Shown: positions 18,526 through 28,014 of the stretch, piece by piece
Position numbering within the stretch: the first letter of the stretch is position 1
Layout of the letters: each line of letters begins with the position of its first letter
Assembly: GCA_017408885.1 (NCBI GenBank)
Contig: JAFQTT010000009.1
Location: forward strand, 124,001-188,000
Direction: 5' to 3'
Source: Methanocorpusculum sp.
GTDB lineage: Archaea > Halobacteriota > Methanomicrobia > Methanomicrobiales > Methanocorpusculaceae
DNA: 64,000 bases
The notes under the pieces: generated by a model
What the model saw: the letters and a program-made list of their open reading frames with translations, nothing else
Told to the model about the DNA's origin: nothing
Databases searched by the model: none
Position numbers and translations under genes: made by a program

Positions 18526-19047
18526 TTAGAGCTGATCAACAGCCGCAGATACAATAGAAAGCACCTGCTCCTGATTGAAACGCTCGGAGCTGAGCACCAG
18601 ATGATACGGCGTCTGGTCAGTGATATCAATATCATAATAAGCCATATATCTGTCAGCCTCGCACTTCTCGCGCTCGACGGTCAGCTCATATGATTTTTCC
18701 GGAGTCAGATTTTCGCGCTCCGCAATTCTTGCCGAGCGGCACCGCTGGGATGCCCAGAGAAGAATTTTTAAGTCTGCCTCTTCGACCATCCATCCTGCAA
18801 GGCGGCCCTCTAAGATGATATTATCATTGGTCTTTGCAAACTCCTTCTGACGCTCATCGACCTCCTTGTCGATTGCCGGATCTTTTTTGGCAAGCTCACC
18901 GAATGCAGCTAAATCAAGACCTCTGTCCTTTGCGCATGCTCTAAAGAACTCACCGGCGGAAACATAGCGGAGTCCGTACTTCTCGGCAAGCGCCTTGCCG
19001 AGAGTGGTTGTACCAGAACCAGGAGATCCACTAATCGTAATTCTCAC
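18526..19047 (-). CDS. cmk: Cytidylate kinase, archaeal type
   Basis: Phosphorylates CMP/dCMP with ATP. The 173-residue protein has a P-loop GSPGSGTTT at about residues 7-15, a CMP-binding region YVSAGEFFRA, and ILEGRLAGWM; the lid contains RCRSARIAERE. It lies immediately after the EMC3/YidC-like gene, which in turn follows adenylate kinase, a cluster that in many archaea sits at the end of the ribosomal protein operon after secY. Confidence 0.94.
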   Translation of the reverse strand: MRITISGSPGSGTTTLGKALAEKYGLRYVSAGEFFRACAKDRGLDLAAFGELAKKDPAIDKEVDERQKEFAKTNDNIILEGRLAGWMVEEADLKILLWASQRCRSARIAERENLTPEKSYELTVEREKCEADRYMAYYDIDITDQTPYHLVLSSERFNQEQVLSIVSAAVDQL

Positions 19048-19695
19048 TTACATTCCCCCGATGTTTAATGCCTTGCGGATAATCTGTGTCATACACAGAG
19101 AGCAAAGCAGATACCATAGAATCCACAGCGGGAACACCCAGAGATAGATGTCAAAGTAAGATGAAAGTCCTGCAAACGGAATCACAATCGAGTTGGATAA
19201 GTCTGCAATTGCAGCAGTAATTTCTCCAGGCATCGGCATATATCTAATCTTCTCATAAATCCAGAAGAAGATCGGGATTGTCACGATCATGATGTAAATC
19301 ATCGGCTTAAACTGCTGCTGAGTCATCTGCATCTGCTCATTTAAGATAGCCTGCTGTCTAGCCTGCATCTTCTTAATCAGACGCTCATCTCCAGACATCT
19401 GAGCTTCGCGGAACTTCACATTAAAGTCCTTGAGCTTTTCCTGAACTTCTGACATCTTCTCGTAGTCGATAGTATACTTCTGGATTAAAGAAGAGTAGAA
19501 ACCGGTAATCGTTGCCAGAATCAGGAGAAGGGCAAAGAACGGCAGTCCCATCGCAACAAACGGACCAATAACAATGTCTACAATGCCTGCAATAGTCTGG
19601 CGTGCCCACTCCCACTGATAGAGCAGCATAATGCCAATCATCGCGGCAAGAGCGATGAACATTCCGTATTTATTGCCGAACTCGGAGAGTTTCAT
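19048..19695 (-). CDS. EMC3/TMCO1/YidC-family membrane insertase (DUF106)
   Basis: A 215-residue membrane protein of the DUF106 group, the archaeal member of the YidC/Oxa1 superfamily, thought to insert proteins into the membrane. It shows a first helix at about 12-28, a second at about 40-65, a cytoplasmic coiled coil (YEKMSEVQEKLKDFNVKFREAQ, then a MQARQQAILNEQMQMTQQQ stretch rich in Met and Gln), and two or three C-terminal helices. The Met-rich segment is typical for contact with hydrophobic clients. Genes adkA-this-cmk are spaced by 0-6 bases. Confidence 0.88.
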   Translation of the reverse strand: MKLSEFGNKYGMFIALAAMIGIMLLYQWEWARQTIAGIVDIVIGPFVAMGLPFFALLLILATITGFYSSLIQKYTIDYEKMSEVQEKLKDFNVKFREAQMSGDERLIKKMQARQQAILNEQMQMTQQQFKPMIYIMIVTIPIFFWIYEKIRYMPMPGEITAAIADLSNSIVIPFAGLSSYFDIYLWVFPLWILWYLLCSLCMTQIIRKALNIGGM

Positions 19696-19701
19696 GGAGT
19701 T

Positions 19702-20304
<603 letters not shown>

Positions 20305-20404
20305 TTATAATTTTGGGTTTGCAGGATTATAAATATGCAGGCTGTGTAATGGTGAAATACACACAGTAACGAAATTCAGAAAAGAAAAAATTGGGTTATT
20401 GGAT

Positions 20405-20854
20405 TTACTCGTAGAGCTGTCCCTCGTCGATCTTTGCGTATGCGACGAGTTCGGACTCTTCGAAGTGGATTGCAATCTCGCGTGCTGCGCTTTCTGGTGC
20501 GTCAGATGCGTGGATTACATTCTTTCCAATGGAGAGTGCATAGTCACCGCGGACGGTTCCTGGTGCTGCCTCTGCCGGGTTGGTTGCTCCGTTCATCTTA
20601 CGAACAGTTGCGATTACATTGTCACCTTCAAGGACGAAGCGGAAGACCGGTCCGCTGGTGATGTATGCTTTCATTCCTGGGTAGAACGGTTTTTCAAGGT
20701 GCTCTTCGTAGTGTTTGTCAACAACTGCTTCGGAAAGGACGCCGAACTTTGCGGCAACAATCTTGAATCCTTTCTTCTCGAAGCGGGAGAGGATCTCGCC
20801 GACAAGTCCGCGCTGGACTCCATCCGGCTTGATCATTACAAAGGTCTGCTCCAT
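20405..20854 (-). CDS. ndk: Nucleoside diphosphate kinase
   Basis: Balances nucleoside triphosphate pools through a phosphohistidine intermediate. The 149-residue protein matches the family length; the catalytic His is His115 in NVIHASD, and the opening [19 protein letters not shown] is diagnostic. It is the last gene of the rpl7ae-rps28e-rpl24e-ndk operon, five bases after L24e. Confidence 0.97.
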   Translation of the reverse strand: MEQTFVMIKPDGVQRGLVGEILSRFEKKGFKIVAAKFGVLSEAVVDKHYEEHLEKPFYPGMKAYITSGPVFRFVLEGDNVIATVRKMNGATNPAEAAPGTVRGDYALSIGKNVIHASDAPESAAREIAIHFEESELVAYAKIDEGQLYE

Positions 20855-20859
20855 AGAAC

Positions 20860-21051
20860 TTACTCCTTTCCGCGTGCTTTACGGCCTGCTGCAGTCCATG
20901 CAACACGTCTTGGGAGTCTGCCGAGCTTGTAGTTGCTCTGGCACTTGGAGGAGCAGAAGTAGAATACTGCACCGTCTTTTCTTACGAAAAGCTTGCCGGT
21001 TCCAGGCTCAAGCTGCTTTCCGCAGTAGCTGCAGGTGTATCTGTCAACCAT
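20860..21051 (-). CDS. rpl24e: Ribosomal protein L24e
   Basis: A 63-residue large-subunit protein with a zinc-finger: [13 protein letters not shown] then FCSSKCQ, giving the C-x2-C ... C-x3-C pattern of L24e. Rich in Arg and Lys at the C-terminus. It lies between S28e and Ndk in a conserved archaeal operon. Confidence 0.96.
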   Translation of the reverse strand: MVDRYTCSYCGKQLEPGTGKLFVRKDGAVFYFCSSKCQSNYKLGRLPRRVAWTAAGRKARGKE

Positions 21052-21058
21052 TTTTTAC

Positions 21059-21268
21059 TCACCGTCTCGAAAGTTTCTTTGCTTCACGTTCAGTCTCAAG
21101 GAGCATTAAGATGTCACCCTCACGGATTGGACCGAAGGTGTTGCGGGTGATAATGCGTCCCTTGTTCGGGCCGTCAAGGACGCGGCATTTAATCTGGGAT
21201 GCTTCACCGTGCATACCAGTAAGGCCGACGACCTCGATGACTTCTGCCGGCGTTGCGTCGTCTGCCAT
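21059..21268 (-). CDS. rps28e: Ribosomal protein S28e
   Basis: A 69-residue small-subunit protein with an OB-fold. The segments [25 protein letters not shown] and the end [16 protein letters not shown] are characteristic of S28e. It is four bases after rpl7ae. Confidence 0.96.
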   Translation of the reverse strand: MADDATPAEVIEVVGLTGMHGEASQIKCRVLDGPNKGRIITRNTFGPIREGDILMLLETEREAKKLSRR

Positions 21269-21272
21269 AGGC

Positions 21273-21641
21273 TTATCCTCTCAGTGCTTTAATCTGACCT
21301 GCGAGTTCGTCGACGATTTCCTTTCCTTTGCCGACTTTGACGATTGCAACAGCAGTGCATCCGACTTCAAGACCGCATGCGGCTCCGATGTCTGCCTGCT
21401 TGTTGATGAAGACGAATGGGATTTCCTTCTCGTCTGCAAGGCCTGGGATGTGCATAACAATCTCTTCCGGTGCAACGTCTGCGCCGATTAAGACAAGTGC
21501 TGCGGTTCCGCGCTCGACAGCCTTGGTTGCTTCGTTTGCGCCTTTCTTGATCTTTCCGGTGTCACGTGCAAGCTCTAATGCTTCAAGTGCTTTGTTCTGG
21601 AGTTCTTCTGGAACTTCAAACATCTGGTAAATTTTTGCCAT
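21273..21641 (-). CDS. rpl7ae: Ribosomal protein L7Ae
   Basis: RNA-binding protein of the ribosome, box C/D and H/ACA particles and RNase P, recognising kink-turns. The 122-residue product from ATG 21641 ([20 protein letters not shown]) has the signature [36 protein letters not shown]. An upstream in-frame ATG would add 12 residues ([12 protein letters not shown]) not seen in the family, and would consume a leader hairpin, so I prefer 21641. Neighbours rps28e, rpl24e and ndk form the standard operon. Confidence 0.96.
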   Translation of the reverse strand: MAKIYQMFEVPEELQNKALEALELARDTGKIKKGANEATKAVERGTAALVLIGADVAPEEIVMHIPGLADEKEIPFVFINKQADIGAACGLEVGCTAVAIVKVGKGKEIVDELAGQIKALRG

Positions 21642-22014
21642 GATAATCACTTCACTCGAGGGGAAAACCCCTGTCATCGCTCATCAGCGGCTATGTCGTG
21701 GTGTTTCAAACACTTATCAGGAGAGCTTCCTTTCATGTTTCCACGGATGACATGTCAACCGTTGCTGGCGTAACTATATTTATGGAACTTAGTCTGCCAT
21801 AAAGGTATGGTTCATCTTTGAACAAAATAGAGGGTTGAAGACATAAGAAATTATACACGCGCATGGTCGGATATACAGTCCAGAAAGGTATAGTAAATAA
21901 TGCTTCTGACTGTTCGCAGGAGAAACTTTTTGACAGTTATCAACCAATACTAACAAAGTCATAATATATCCATGACTCACATATATAACACAATTACCTA
22001 AAGGTGTCACCAAC
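21642..22014. other. Intergenic region between rpl7ae and the CetZ gene
   Basis: A 373-bp gap with divergent promoters. On the minus strand the rpl7ae leader has a GGGG/CCCC hairpin (21659-21672 on plus) flanked by GAUGA and GA, a possible kink-turn. TATA-like elements are present near 21775-21782 (leftward) and near 21962-21988 (rightward, ATAATATATCC and ATATATAACAC). The short open frame across 21789-22055 reads into cetZ antisense and has no support. Confidence 0.5.
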
Positions 22015-23202
22015 ATGCGAGTATTCTTTATAGGATTCGGACAGGCAGGCGGCAAACTGGTTGATATGTTCCTTGCTCAGGACAAGAAAACAGGCGCCAA
22101 CAGTTTCCGCGGTATTATCATTAACACTGCCCGCACCGACTTAATGGGTGTCAAAAACATCCCGATGGAAGACCGTCTTTTAATCGGTCAGACAAAGGTG
22201 AAAGGACACGGAGTTGGAACTGATAATGTAACCGGTGCAAAGGTTGCAGCAGATGAAATCGATACCATCATCAATGCAATCGACCGCCGCGGCACTCACG
22301 ACATCGATGCATTCGTTGTCTGTGCCGGTCTTGGAGGCGGAACCGGTTCCGGAGGAGCTCCGGTTCTCTGCCGTCACTTAAAACGCATCTACCGCGAGCC
22401 GGTCTATGCATTAGGTGTCATTCCGGCACCGGAAGAAGGACGTCTCTACTCCTTAAACGCAGCACGCAGTCTGTCCACGCTGGTCAATGAGGCTGACAAC
22501 GTCATTGTCTTCGACAACAGTGCATGGAAGAATGACGGAGAAAGCGTGAAGAGTGCATACGAGCGCTTAAACGAGGAAATCGTCCGCCGTTTCGGTGTTC
22601 TTTTCCGTGCAGGAGAGGTCACCAAATACGGCGTTGGAGAAATGGTTGTCGATTCCAGTGAAATCATCAACACCTTACGCGGCGGAGGTATCTCTTCTGT
22701 AGGATATGCAATCAGCGAAGCAATTCCGAAGGGAAAGAGTGCTGCAAAGTCCGGAGGAGGTTTATTCGGCGGCCTTCGCAAGAAGGAAAAGGCAGAGCCG
22801 CACGTTGACATCACCGGAGATGACAAGTCGGCAAAAATCATTGGTCTCGTCCGCCGTGCAATGCTTGGACGTTTAACCCTTCCGTGCGACTACTCAACTG
22901 CTGAGCGTGCACTCGTTCTTGTTGCAGGTCCGCCGGCTGAGCTCGACAGAAAAGGTGTTGAGAAATCCAAGAGCTGGGTTGAAGAAAACATCGCAGGAGT
23001 TGAGGTTCGCGGTGGAGATTATCCGGTTGACAGCGGATATGTCGCAGCAGTTGTTCTTCTTGCATCCATTGGAAACGCACCGCGTATCCGCGAGTTAATG
23101 GAGCTTGCAAAGGAAGCAAAAGAAGAGGTTGCAAAGTCACGCGAGCGTGCAGCAGCAGTATCGATGTTTGAAGACAGCGAGGTAGACCCGCTGTTCGAAT
23201 GA
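22015..23202 (+). CDS. CetZ-family tubulin-like GTPase
   Basis: Tubulin/FtsZ-superfamily GTPase of the CetZ group, 395 residues. CetZ proteins form dynamic cytoskeletal filaments and in haloarchaea control cell shape and motility rather than division. The nucleotide loop GLGGGTGSGGAP is at residues 105-116, the opening FFIGFGQAGGKLVDMF matches CetZ, and an internal Gly/Lys-rich stretch (about 243-268, SGGGLFGGLRKKEK) looks like a surface loop. The C-terminal tail is acidic (FEDSEVDPLFE). A gene for a secreted, membrane-anchored protein starts 13 bases downstream and is probably co-transcribed. Confidence 0.9.
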   Translation: MRVFFIGFGQAGGKLVDMFLAQDKKTGANSFRGIIINTARTDLMGVKNIPMEDRLLIGQTKVKGHGVGTDNVTGAKVAADEIDTIINAIDRRGTHDIDAFVVCAGLGGGTGSGGAPVLCRHLKRIYREPVYALGVIPAPEEGRLYSLNAARSLSTLVNEADNVIVFDNSAWKNDGESVKSAYERLNEEIVRRFGVLFRAGEVTKYGVGEMVVDSSEIINTLRGGGISSVGYAISEAIPKGKSAAKSGGGLFGGLRKKEKAEPHVDITGDDKSAKIIGLVRRAMLGRLTLPCDYSTAERALVLVAGPPAELDRKGVEKSKSWVEENIAGVEVRGGDYPVDSGYVAAVVLLASIGNAPRIRELMELAKEAKEEVAKSRERAAAVSMFEDSEVDPLFE

Positions 23203-23215
23203 GGTTTAGAGAAAT

Positions 23216-24322
23216 ATGAATGTAATGAGAAAGATTATCGGAGTTCTGGCAGTACTGCTCATCTGCACTGCATTTGTCGGCGCAGGAGCAGCCGCATCAG
23301 CCGGGTATAGTGATGCCACAATAACACCATCCACCTCTTTAAGTCCAGGACAGACAGTAACAGGTGTATTTAAGATAAGTCTTCCATCAGGCAGTATCTC
23401 TGATACTGACACACTGACTTTCAGTTCCCCTCTTGAGAACGTTAAATGGGAGATTAAGGTTTTCAAAGGTGAAGCAAACAAAAACTCACAAAACCCTGCA
23501 ACAACAATGACAGGGTCTAGCAAACCAAATATCCCATACAAACCATCAATGTTCGCCATCTATTATGACGAACAGGATGTCACCCTTGTGGTTTCATTTA
23601 GTGGAACAGTACCCTCCTCGTCCAAAGGCACTTCGATTAGTGTAGCCAATGTTCTTTGTTCAAACTCTAAGGTTGGATCATACACCACCCCATCTCAAAA
23701 GGTTTATAATCCTGCAGAATTCTCAACGAATCTTGCAAATCTGAACAAGGATATCACAACTACAGAGCAGAGAATCAGTACTTATGCTGCTTATGGTATT
23801 GATACAGCCGCTGCGACACAAAATATAGCATCTGCAAAAACGAAAGCATCTGCTGCCCAGTCAGCTGGATCAAATGATATTATTACCGCCAATGCAAATC
23901 TTGAAGCAGGAGAGGCATTTATCACCAATGCAGAGCGTACTCTTGCTCTTGCCGGATTAAAAGCGGCAAACGCTAATATTGTCTCTATTGATAAAGCAGC
24001 CGACACGCTCTACGAACGTGGATGGAGCAAAGAGGCTCAGTACCTTGAAACAAAAGTTACTTCTATGAAGTATTCTTATGATTCCCTTGCTGCAACCTAT
24101 AATGGTGGAGGGAATCCAGATACTGCCAAATTAGATACATTAATCAAAGATTCATATACTGTTATCAATCAGGCAAATGAATATCTCGAGAAATCCAAAG
24201 TTCCTGCCATCGTCAAAATTCTTCCATTCATCCTCATTGGAGTTGCTGTCGCCGGAGCAGTTGTTGGAATCGTCTTCCTCATCCGCAGAAGAAGAGCAAA
24301 CAGCTGGGACGAGTTAGGATAA
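23216..24322 (+). CDS. Secreted, membrane-anchored protein of unknown function
   Basis: Not recognised by family. The 368-residue protein has a signal peptide (about 1-28, IIGVLAVLLICTAFVGAGAAA), an extracellular beta-rich domain (about 33-165), a long helical region (about 170-325, rich in Ala, Asn and Thr and compatible with a coiled coil), one transmembrane helix (about 330-352) and a short basic cytoplasmic tail RRRRANSWDELG. It is therefore a type I surface protein with its C-terminus inside. It follows the CetZ gene by 13 bases; the link suggests, but does not prove, a tie between the cytoskeleton and the envelope. ATG at 23216 or 23225 may be the start. A 10-T run (24345-24354) follows. 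Confidence 0.75.
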   Translation: MNVMRKIIGVLAVLLICTAFVGAGAAASAGYSDATITPSTSLSPGQTVTGVFKISLPSGSISDTDTLTFSSPLENVKWEIKVFKGEANKNSQNPATTMTGSSKPNIPYKPSMFAIYYDEQDVTLVVSFSGTVPSSSKGTSISVANVLCSNSKVGSYTTPSQKVYNPAEFSTNLANLNKDITTTEQRISTYAAYGIDTAAATQNIASAKTKASAAQSAGSNDIITANANLEAGEAFITNAERTLALAGLKAANANIVSIDKAADTLYERGWSKEAQYLETKVTSMKYSYDSLAATYNGGGNPDTAKLDTLIKDSYTVINQANEYLEKSKVPAIVKILPFILIGVAVAGAVVGIVFLIRRRRANSWDELG

Positions 24323-24344
24323 CCCGTCCAAAAAGACACCTTTC

Positions 24345-24354
24345 TTTTTTTTTT
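24345..24354 (+). terminator. T-run terminator after the surface-protein gene
   Basis: Ten consecutive T residues lie 22 bases after the stop codon, between convergent genes. A typical archaeal terminator. Confidence 0.6.
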
Positions 24355-24359
24355 AAATA

Positions 24360-25016
24360 TTATCTGAACAACTCATCCATATATTCGACAGACCGCCCTT
24401 CCGCTTCCTCTTTTGTAAAGACGGTGATTACATCATCCGGCATGATTACAACATCTCCAGTTGGAATAATCAGTTTTCCGCCTCTTCGAATTGCGATATA
24501 GAGCATGTCTTTTACACCGGAGACCTCACGAACAGTTTTGTTCACACCTTTTGCTCCGTCTGCCACAGTAATTTCAAAAATGGTGCCCCCTTCGATTGAG
24601 GCTAAGAGCTGAGTGTCAGGATTTTCTGACCAGAGGAAGAGACTGCGTGCGACAATTTCATCAGGATTTTCGCTGATGCGCACACCAACCTCTTTGAAAA
24701 GGTCTGCGTGCTCTTTCTGGTTTACAATGGAGACTAAGGTTCTAACCTCATATTTCTTCGCAAGCCAGCAGGCCATTAAATTAAGTGCGTCGTCACTTGT
24801 TGTGGCGACCAGAGCATCAGCTCTGTCAATTCCTGCATCTTCTAAAGTATTTTTATCGGTTGCGTTTCCAGAGACAGCAAGGAGGTCATATTCTTCTAAG
24901 ATATCTGCGCATTTTTCCTCATCGCGGTCAATAACCACAACACTGTGTCCTTCCTCAGCGGCAAGTCCTGCAAGTGCTCTGCCGATTCCGCCAAGGCCAA
25001 CGACAATCAGATACAT
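24360..25016 (-). CDS. TrkA-type NAD-binding K+ transport regulator
   Basis: A 218-residue cytoplasmic RCK protein. RCK_N (about 1-135) begins with the Rossmann motif VVGLGGIGRALA and an acidic residue after the second strand (VVIDRDEEKC), favouring NAD(H); RCK_C follows (about 140-215, GKLIIPTGDVVIMPDDVITVFT). Such proteins gate TrkH or Kch-type potassium systems. No membrane partner lies nearby, so its target must be elsewhere. Confidence 0.9.
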   Translation of the reverse strand: MYLIVVGLGGIGRALAGLAAEEGHSVVVIDRDEEKCADILEEYDLLAVSGNATDKNTLEDAGIDRADALVATTSDDALNLMACWLAKKYEVRTLVSIVNQKEHADLFKEVGVRISENPDEIVARSLFLWSENPDTQLLASIEGGTIFEITVADGAKGVNKTVREVSGVKDMLYIAIRRGGKLIIPTGDVVIMPDDVITVFTKEEAEGRSVEYMDELFR

Positions 25017-25075
25017 AAAGAATAGTATGCTTGCCGGAGGTATTAATATCTGCTTTTGGCAAATACTAGTATCTC

Positions 25076-25711
25076 ATGTGGATATGCGGTATTGATGAGG
25101 CTGGAAAAGGGCCGGTTTTAGGTCCAATGGTCGCAGCAGGCGTTCTTGTGTCGGATGATGAAGATTTGTCATCTCTTGGAATCAGGGATTCCAAACAGCT
25201 TTCAGCAAAGAAAAGGGAGGTAATTTTTGATGAAATCTGCGCGTCATATAAGACGGCTGTTGTTGTCAAATCTCCTACCGAGATTGATGCCCGCGAATGT
25301 ACAATGAATCAGTTTACAGTGCTCTTGCATGCCGAAGTGCTTCGGACACTCTCTCCAGACAAGGTGTATCTTGATGCATGCGATGTGAATGCAGAGCGTT
25401 TTGGCGTAAATGTGCTCTCTGCATCTGGAATTGATGCGGAAGTTGTATCCGAACATAAAGCAGATACACGCTACGCAGTGGTTGGAGCGGCAAGTATTGT
25501 GGCAAAGGTTACACGCGATAGAATTATCGATGAACTACGTTTAGAGTTCGGCGAGATTGGAAGCGGGTATCCATCAGATGCAAAAACGGTTGCGTTCTTA
25601 AAGGAATATATCAGAGAGCACGGAGTGCCTCCGGCGTGCGCCAGAAAAAGCTGGCAGACGGTGACAGATATTCTGTCAAAGTCTGCTCAGAAGAATCTGT
25701 TCGATTTTTAA
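25076..25711 (+). CDS. rnhB: Ribonuclease HII
   Basis: Removes RNA from RNA/DNA hybrids and single ribonucleotides from DNA. The 211-residue protein has the acidic active site: CGIDEAGKGPVLGP near the N-terminus (Asp and Glu), YLDACD near residue 100 and SIVAKVTRDR near residue 143. Length is normal for archaea. Convergent with the thioredoxin reductase fusion, with only three bases between stops. Confidence 0.96.
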   Translation: MWICGIDEAGKGPVLGPMVAAGVLVSDDEDLSSLGIRDSKQLSAKKREVIFDEICASYKTAVVVKSPTEIDARECTMNQFTVLLHAEVLRTLSPDKVYLDACDVNAERFGVNVLSASGIDAEVVSEHKADTRYAVVGAASIVAKVTRDRIIDELRLEFGEIGSGYPSDAKTVAFLKEYIREHGVPPACARKSWQTVTDILSKSAQKNLFDF

Positions 25712-25714
25712 AAA

Positions 25715-26908
25715 TTATTTTTTGAGATAGTCATATGCAGAAAGCAGAGCTTTGACACCCTCTCCAAGCGATGATGCAATCTGTTTTGCCTTAATCGAAG
25801 TGGAGTCTCCTGCGGCAAAGAATCCTTCAACATTGGTCTCACAGTTTTCGTTGACGATGATTTCTTTTTCAGCGTTCATCTCAACAAGGCCTTCGAACAT
25901 TGCAGTGTTCGGATTGAGACCAATTCCAAGGAAAACACCCTCGACTGGAACTTTCTCGATTCCGGATTTGAAAATTCTCGTGATGCCGCCGCCAATCTTC
26001 TTGAGGGCAACTCCTTCCACAAACTCTCCGCCGTAGATTTCTTCGATTTCATATCCGGTATGGAAGACGACATTCTTCTTTGCCTTTAAGCGGTTTAAGA
26101 GAATCTCATCTCCGCGAACCTTGCTTCTTACAATCATGTGGACTTCGGATGCGATGTCTGCGAGTTCGAGTGCCATGTCAAGAGCAGTGTTTCCGCCGCC
26201 GATAACAGCCACTGATTTTCCTTTGTAAAGCGGGCCGTCGCAGGTGGTACATACTGCAACGCCTTTTCCAAAGTAATCGGTTTCACCCTTGGCTCCGGAG
26301 AATCTCGGGATTCTGCCGGTTGCAGCAATCACAGCTTTTGCGGTTACTTTGTTTCCGTTGAGGGTTTCAATCTCGAACACTCCGCCTTTCTTGACGATGG
26401 AGGTTCCAACATCCTCTAAGAACTCAACACCGGTAGACTTTGCATGGTCAGCAATCTTTCCCATCAAAACATCTCCCGGAACATCCGGGATTCCCGGATA
26501 GTTTTCGATGGTCTTGCTCTGGTTTACCATGCCGCCGATAGCTCCCCCAATAACAAGTGTATCCAGCTCTTTTCGTCCTGCATAGAGTGCTGCCGGAAGA
26601 CCTGCTGCCCCGGCACCAATGATGACTAACTCATGGTCTGCTTTGATTGGAGCTTCCTTCTGCATGGATGATTCATCAAGCAGGAGAATCTGGAGCTTCA
26701 TTAAGTCGTCTCCAATTACCATCTCTTTTCCATCGATGATAATGACCGGAACTCCGCGCTGTCCGGAAAGCTCAATCATCTTTTTTGCATTTGCGCTGTC
26801 TGATACATCGTAGTTTGTGTATTCGATATTGTGTTTTGCAAAGAATGCCTTCACGTTTTTACAGTGCGGGCAGTCCGGAAGGGAATAAATCTCGACAGTA
26901 TGTGGCAT
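25715..26908 (-). CDS. Glutaredoxin-thioredoxin reductase fusion protein
   Basis: A 397-residue fusion. Residues 1-80 form a glutaredoxin/NrdH-like domain with a CPHC redox motif (Cys13, Cys16) and GVPVI cis-proline loop; residues 90-397 form thioredoxin reductase with FAD motif IIGAGAAGLPAAL, active site CTTC (Cys220, Cys223) and C-terminal GFFAAGDST. The pyridine-nucleotide loop after GGGNTALD reads VRSKVRGDE, where the NADPH HRR signature is only partly kept, so the electron donor could be NADPH or something else such as F420H2. The fusion implies direct transfer from reductase to the attached redoxin. Confidence 0.92.
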   Translation of the reverse strand: MPHTVEIYSLPDCPHCKNVKAFFAKHNIEYTNYDVSDSANAKKMIELSGQRGVPVIIIDGKEMVIGDDLMKLQILLLDESSMQKEAPIKADHELVIIGAGAAGLPAALYAGRKELDTLVIGGAIGGMVNQSKTIENYPGIPDVPGDVLMGKIADHAKSTGVEFLEDVGTSIVKKGGVFEIETLNGNKVTAKAVIAATGRIPRFSGAKGETDYFGKGVAVCTTCDGPLYKGKSVAVIGGGNTALDMALELADIASEVHMIVRSKVRGDEILLNRLKAKKNVVFHTGYEIEEIYGGEFVEGVALKKIGGGITRIFKSGIEKVPVEGVFLGIGLNPNTAMFEGLVEMNAEKEIIVNENCETNVEGFFAAGDSTSIKAKQIASSLGEGVKALLSAYDYLKK

Positions 26909-26963
26909 ACTATAACTATCTGTACCTGAATCTATTTAGATTTCTGGTTCAGAGGAAAAAAGG

Positions 26964-27527
26964 TTAGTTGTATTTTTTGATTTTAATCTCAGGCTGTGCC
27001 TTAATCGATTCATCAATCTCAATTGGAGAGAGGTTCTCGATTTTTCTGATGCCGATTCCGTGAACCGAAAGACTTCCTGCGATTGCGTATTTTTTCACAA
27101 CCATACCGACTGCTTCGATGTTGTCTCCGACTTTAATCTCTTCATCAAGCGGCATTGAACGGAAAACAATCAGAGCACCTGAGCCGTCAAAAATCTGATA
27201 CTTCGGACGTCCCATGATTTTTCCTTTGACACTCTGGACAACTCCCTCAACTCTGACAGCTTTTCCCTGCATGTTGAGGTTGACATTCTTGATTTTCATG
27301 TCCTTTGCGCCAGCTTCGTATTCAGGAAGGAGTTTGATGTACTGTCCGCCAAGACTGTAACTGCTCACAGCCGGGATGATTAAAAGACACAGACAAAGCG
27401 GCAGTCCCCAGTAGATGTAGCTGAAGTCATTTGTCAGGAAGAATGACCAGATAAACAGGAGAACAAAGAATACGAATACGATAATTACCGCAGGAGATAC
27501 ATGGATTTTTACGCCTTTGATTTTCAT
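26964..27527 (-). CDS. Membrane-anchored OB-fold-like protein
   Basis: A 187-residue protein with two N-terminal membrane helices (about 12-30 and 37-55) and a soluble part (about 80-165) that looks like an OB-fold (VRVEGVVQSVKGK, FDGSGALIVFR, VGDNIEAVGMVVKK), a layout seen in nucleic-acid-binding tRNA_anti-like and NfeD-type domains. I cannot name the family. It stands alone between the reductase fusion and UPF0146 genes. Confidence 0.6.
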   Translation of the reverse strand: MKIKGVKIHVSPAVIIVFVFFVLLFIWSFFLTNDFSYIYWGLPLCLCLLIIPAVSSYSLGGQYIKLLPEYEAGAKDMKIKNVNLNMQGKAVRVEGVVQSVKGKIMGRPKYQIFDGSGALIVFRSMPLDEEIKVGDNIEAVGMVVKKYAIAGSLSVHGIGIRKIENLSPIEIDESIKAQPEIKIKKYN

Positions 27528-27567
27528 TTTCTCTTAACTTATCAAATGATGTCTATCACATAAATAG

Positions 27568-27960
27568 TTAATTCTTTTTTACATACCGATGCAGAAGAAC
27601 TCCATCCGCATTGATTCTCTCGCCGCCGTTCATGTAAAGTTCAAATCCTAAGTGATAGACAATTAAGTCACAGTTCATTTTTTGTGCGAGGGAGATTAAT
27701 GCCGGGACAATCTCAACACCCGGTCTTATTGCATAGATGACGTCTGCATTTTCGTAGAGTGAGTAATCCGGCTCAACGCAGTCATCAACAACTGCCGGAA
27801 CATCTGTATTATATGTGTGCACATCTGTGCAGAGAACAGGAATTCCTGCCTCAAGCAGAATCTTTGCAGCAACTGTTTTTCCGCCAAATCCTACCTCCAC
27901 TGCTGATGTGTAGTGGTCTCTTATGTAGTTTCCAACGGCTGTTTCGATATGGTAAATCAT
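27568..27960 (-). CDS. UPF0146 family protein
   Basis: A 130-residue archaeal protein with a minimal Rossmann-like core: AVEVGFGGKTVAAKIL then VLCTDVH and VIYAIRPGVEIVPALISLA. This matches the UPF0146 group, which resembles a SAM-dependent methyltransferase core but has no proven activity. It is divergent from the archaemetzincin gene. Confidence 0.8.
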   Translation of the reverse strand: MIYHIETAVGNYIRDHYTSAVEVGFGGKTVAAKILLEAGIPVLCTDVHTYNTDVPAVVDDCVEPDYSLYENADVIYAIRPGVEIVPALISLAQKMNCDLIVYHLGFELYMNGGERINADGVLLHRYVKKN

Positions 27961-28014
27961 GAGAACTCGTTAAGGTACATTTATGTCCCTTTGCAGAGAA
28001 AATATCTATCGATT

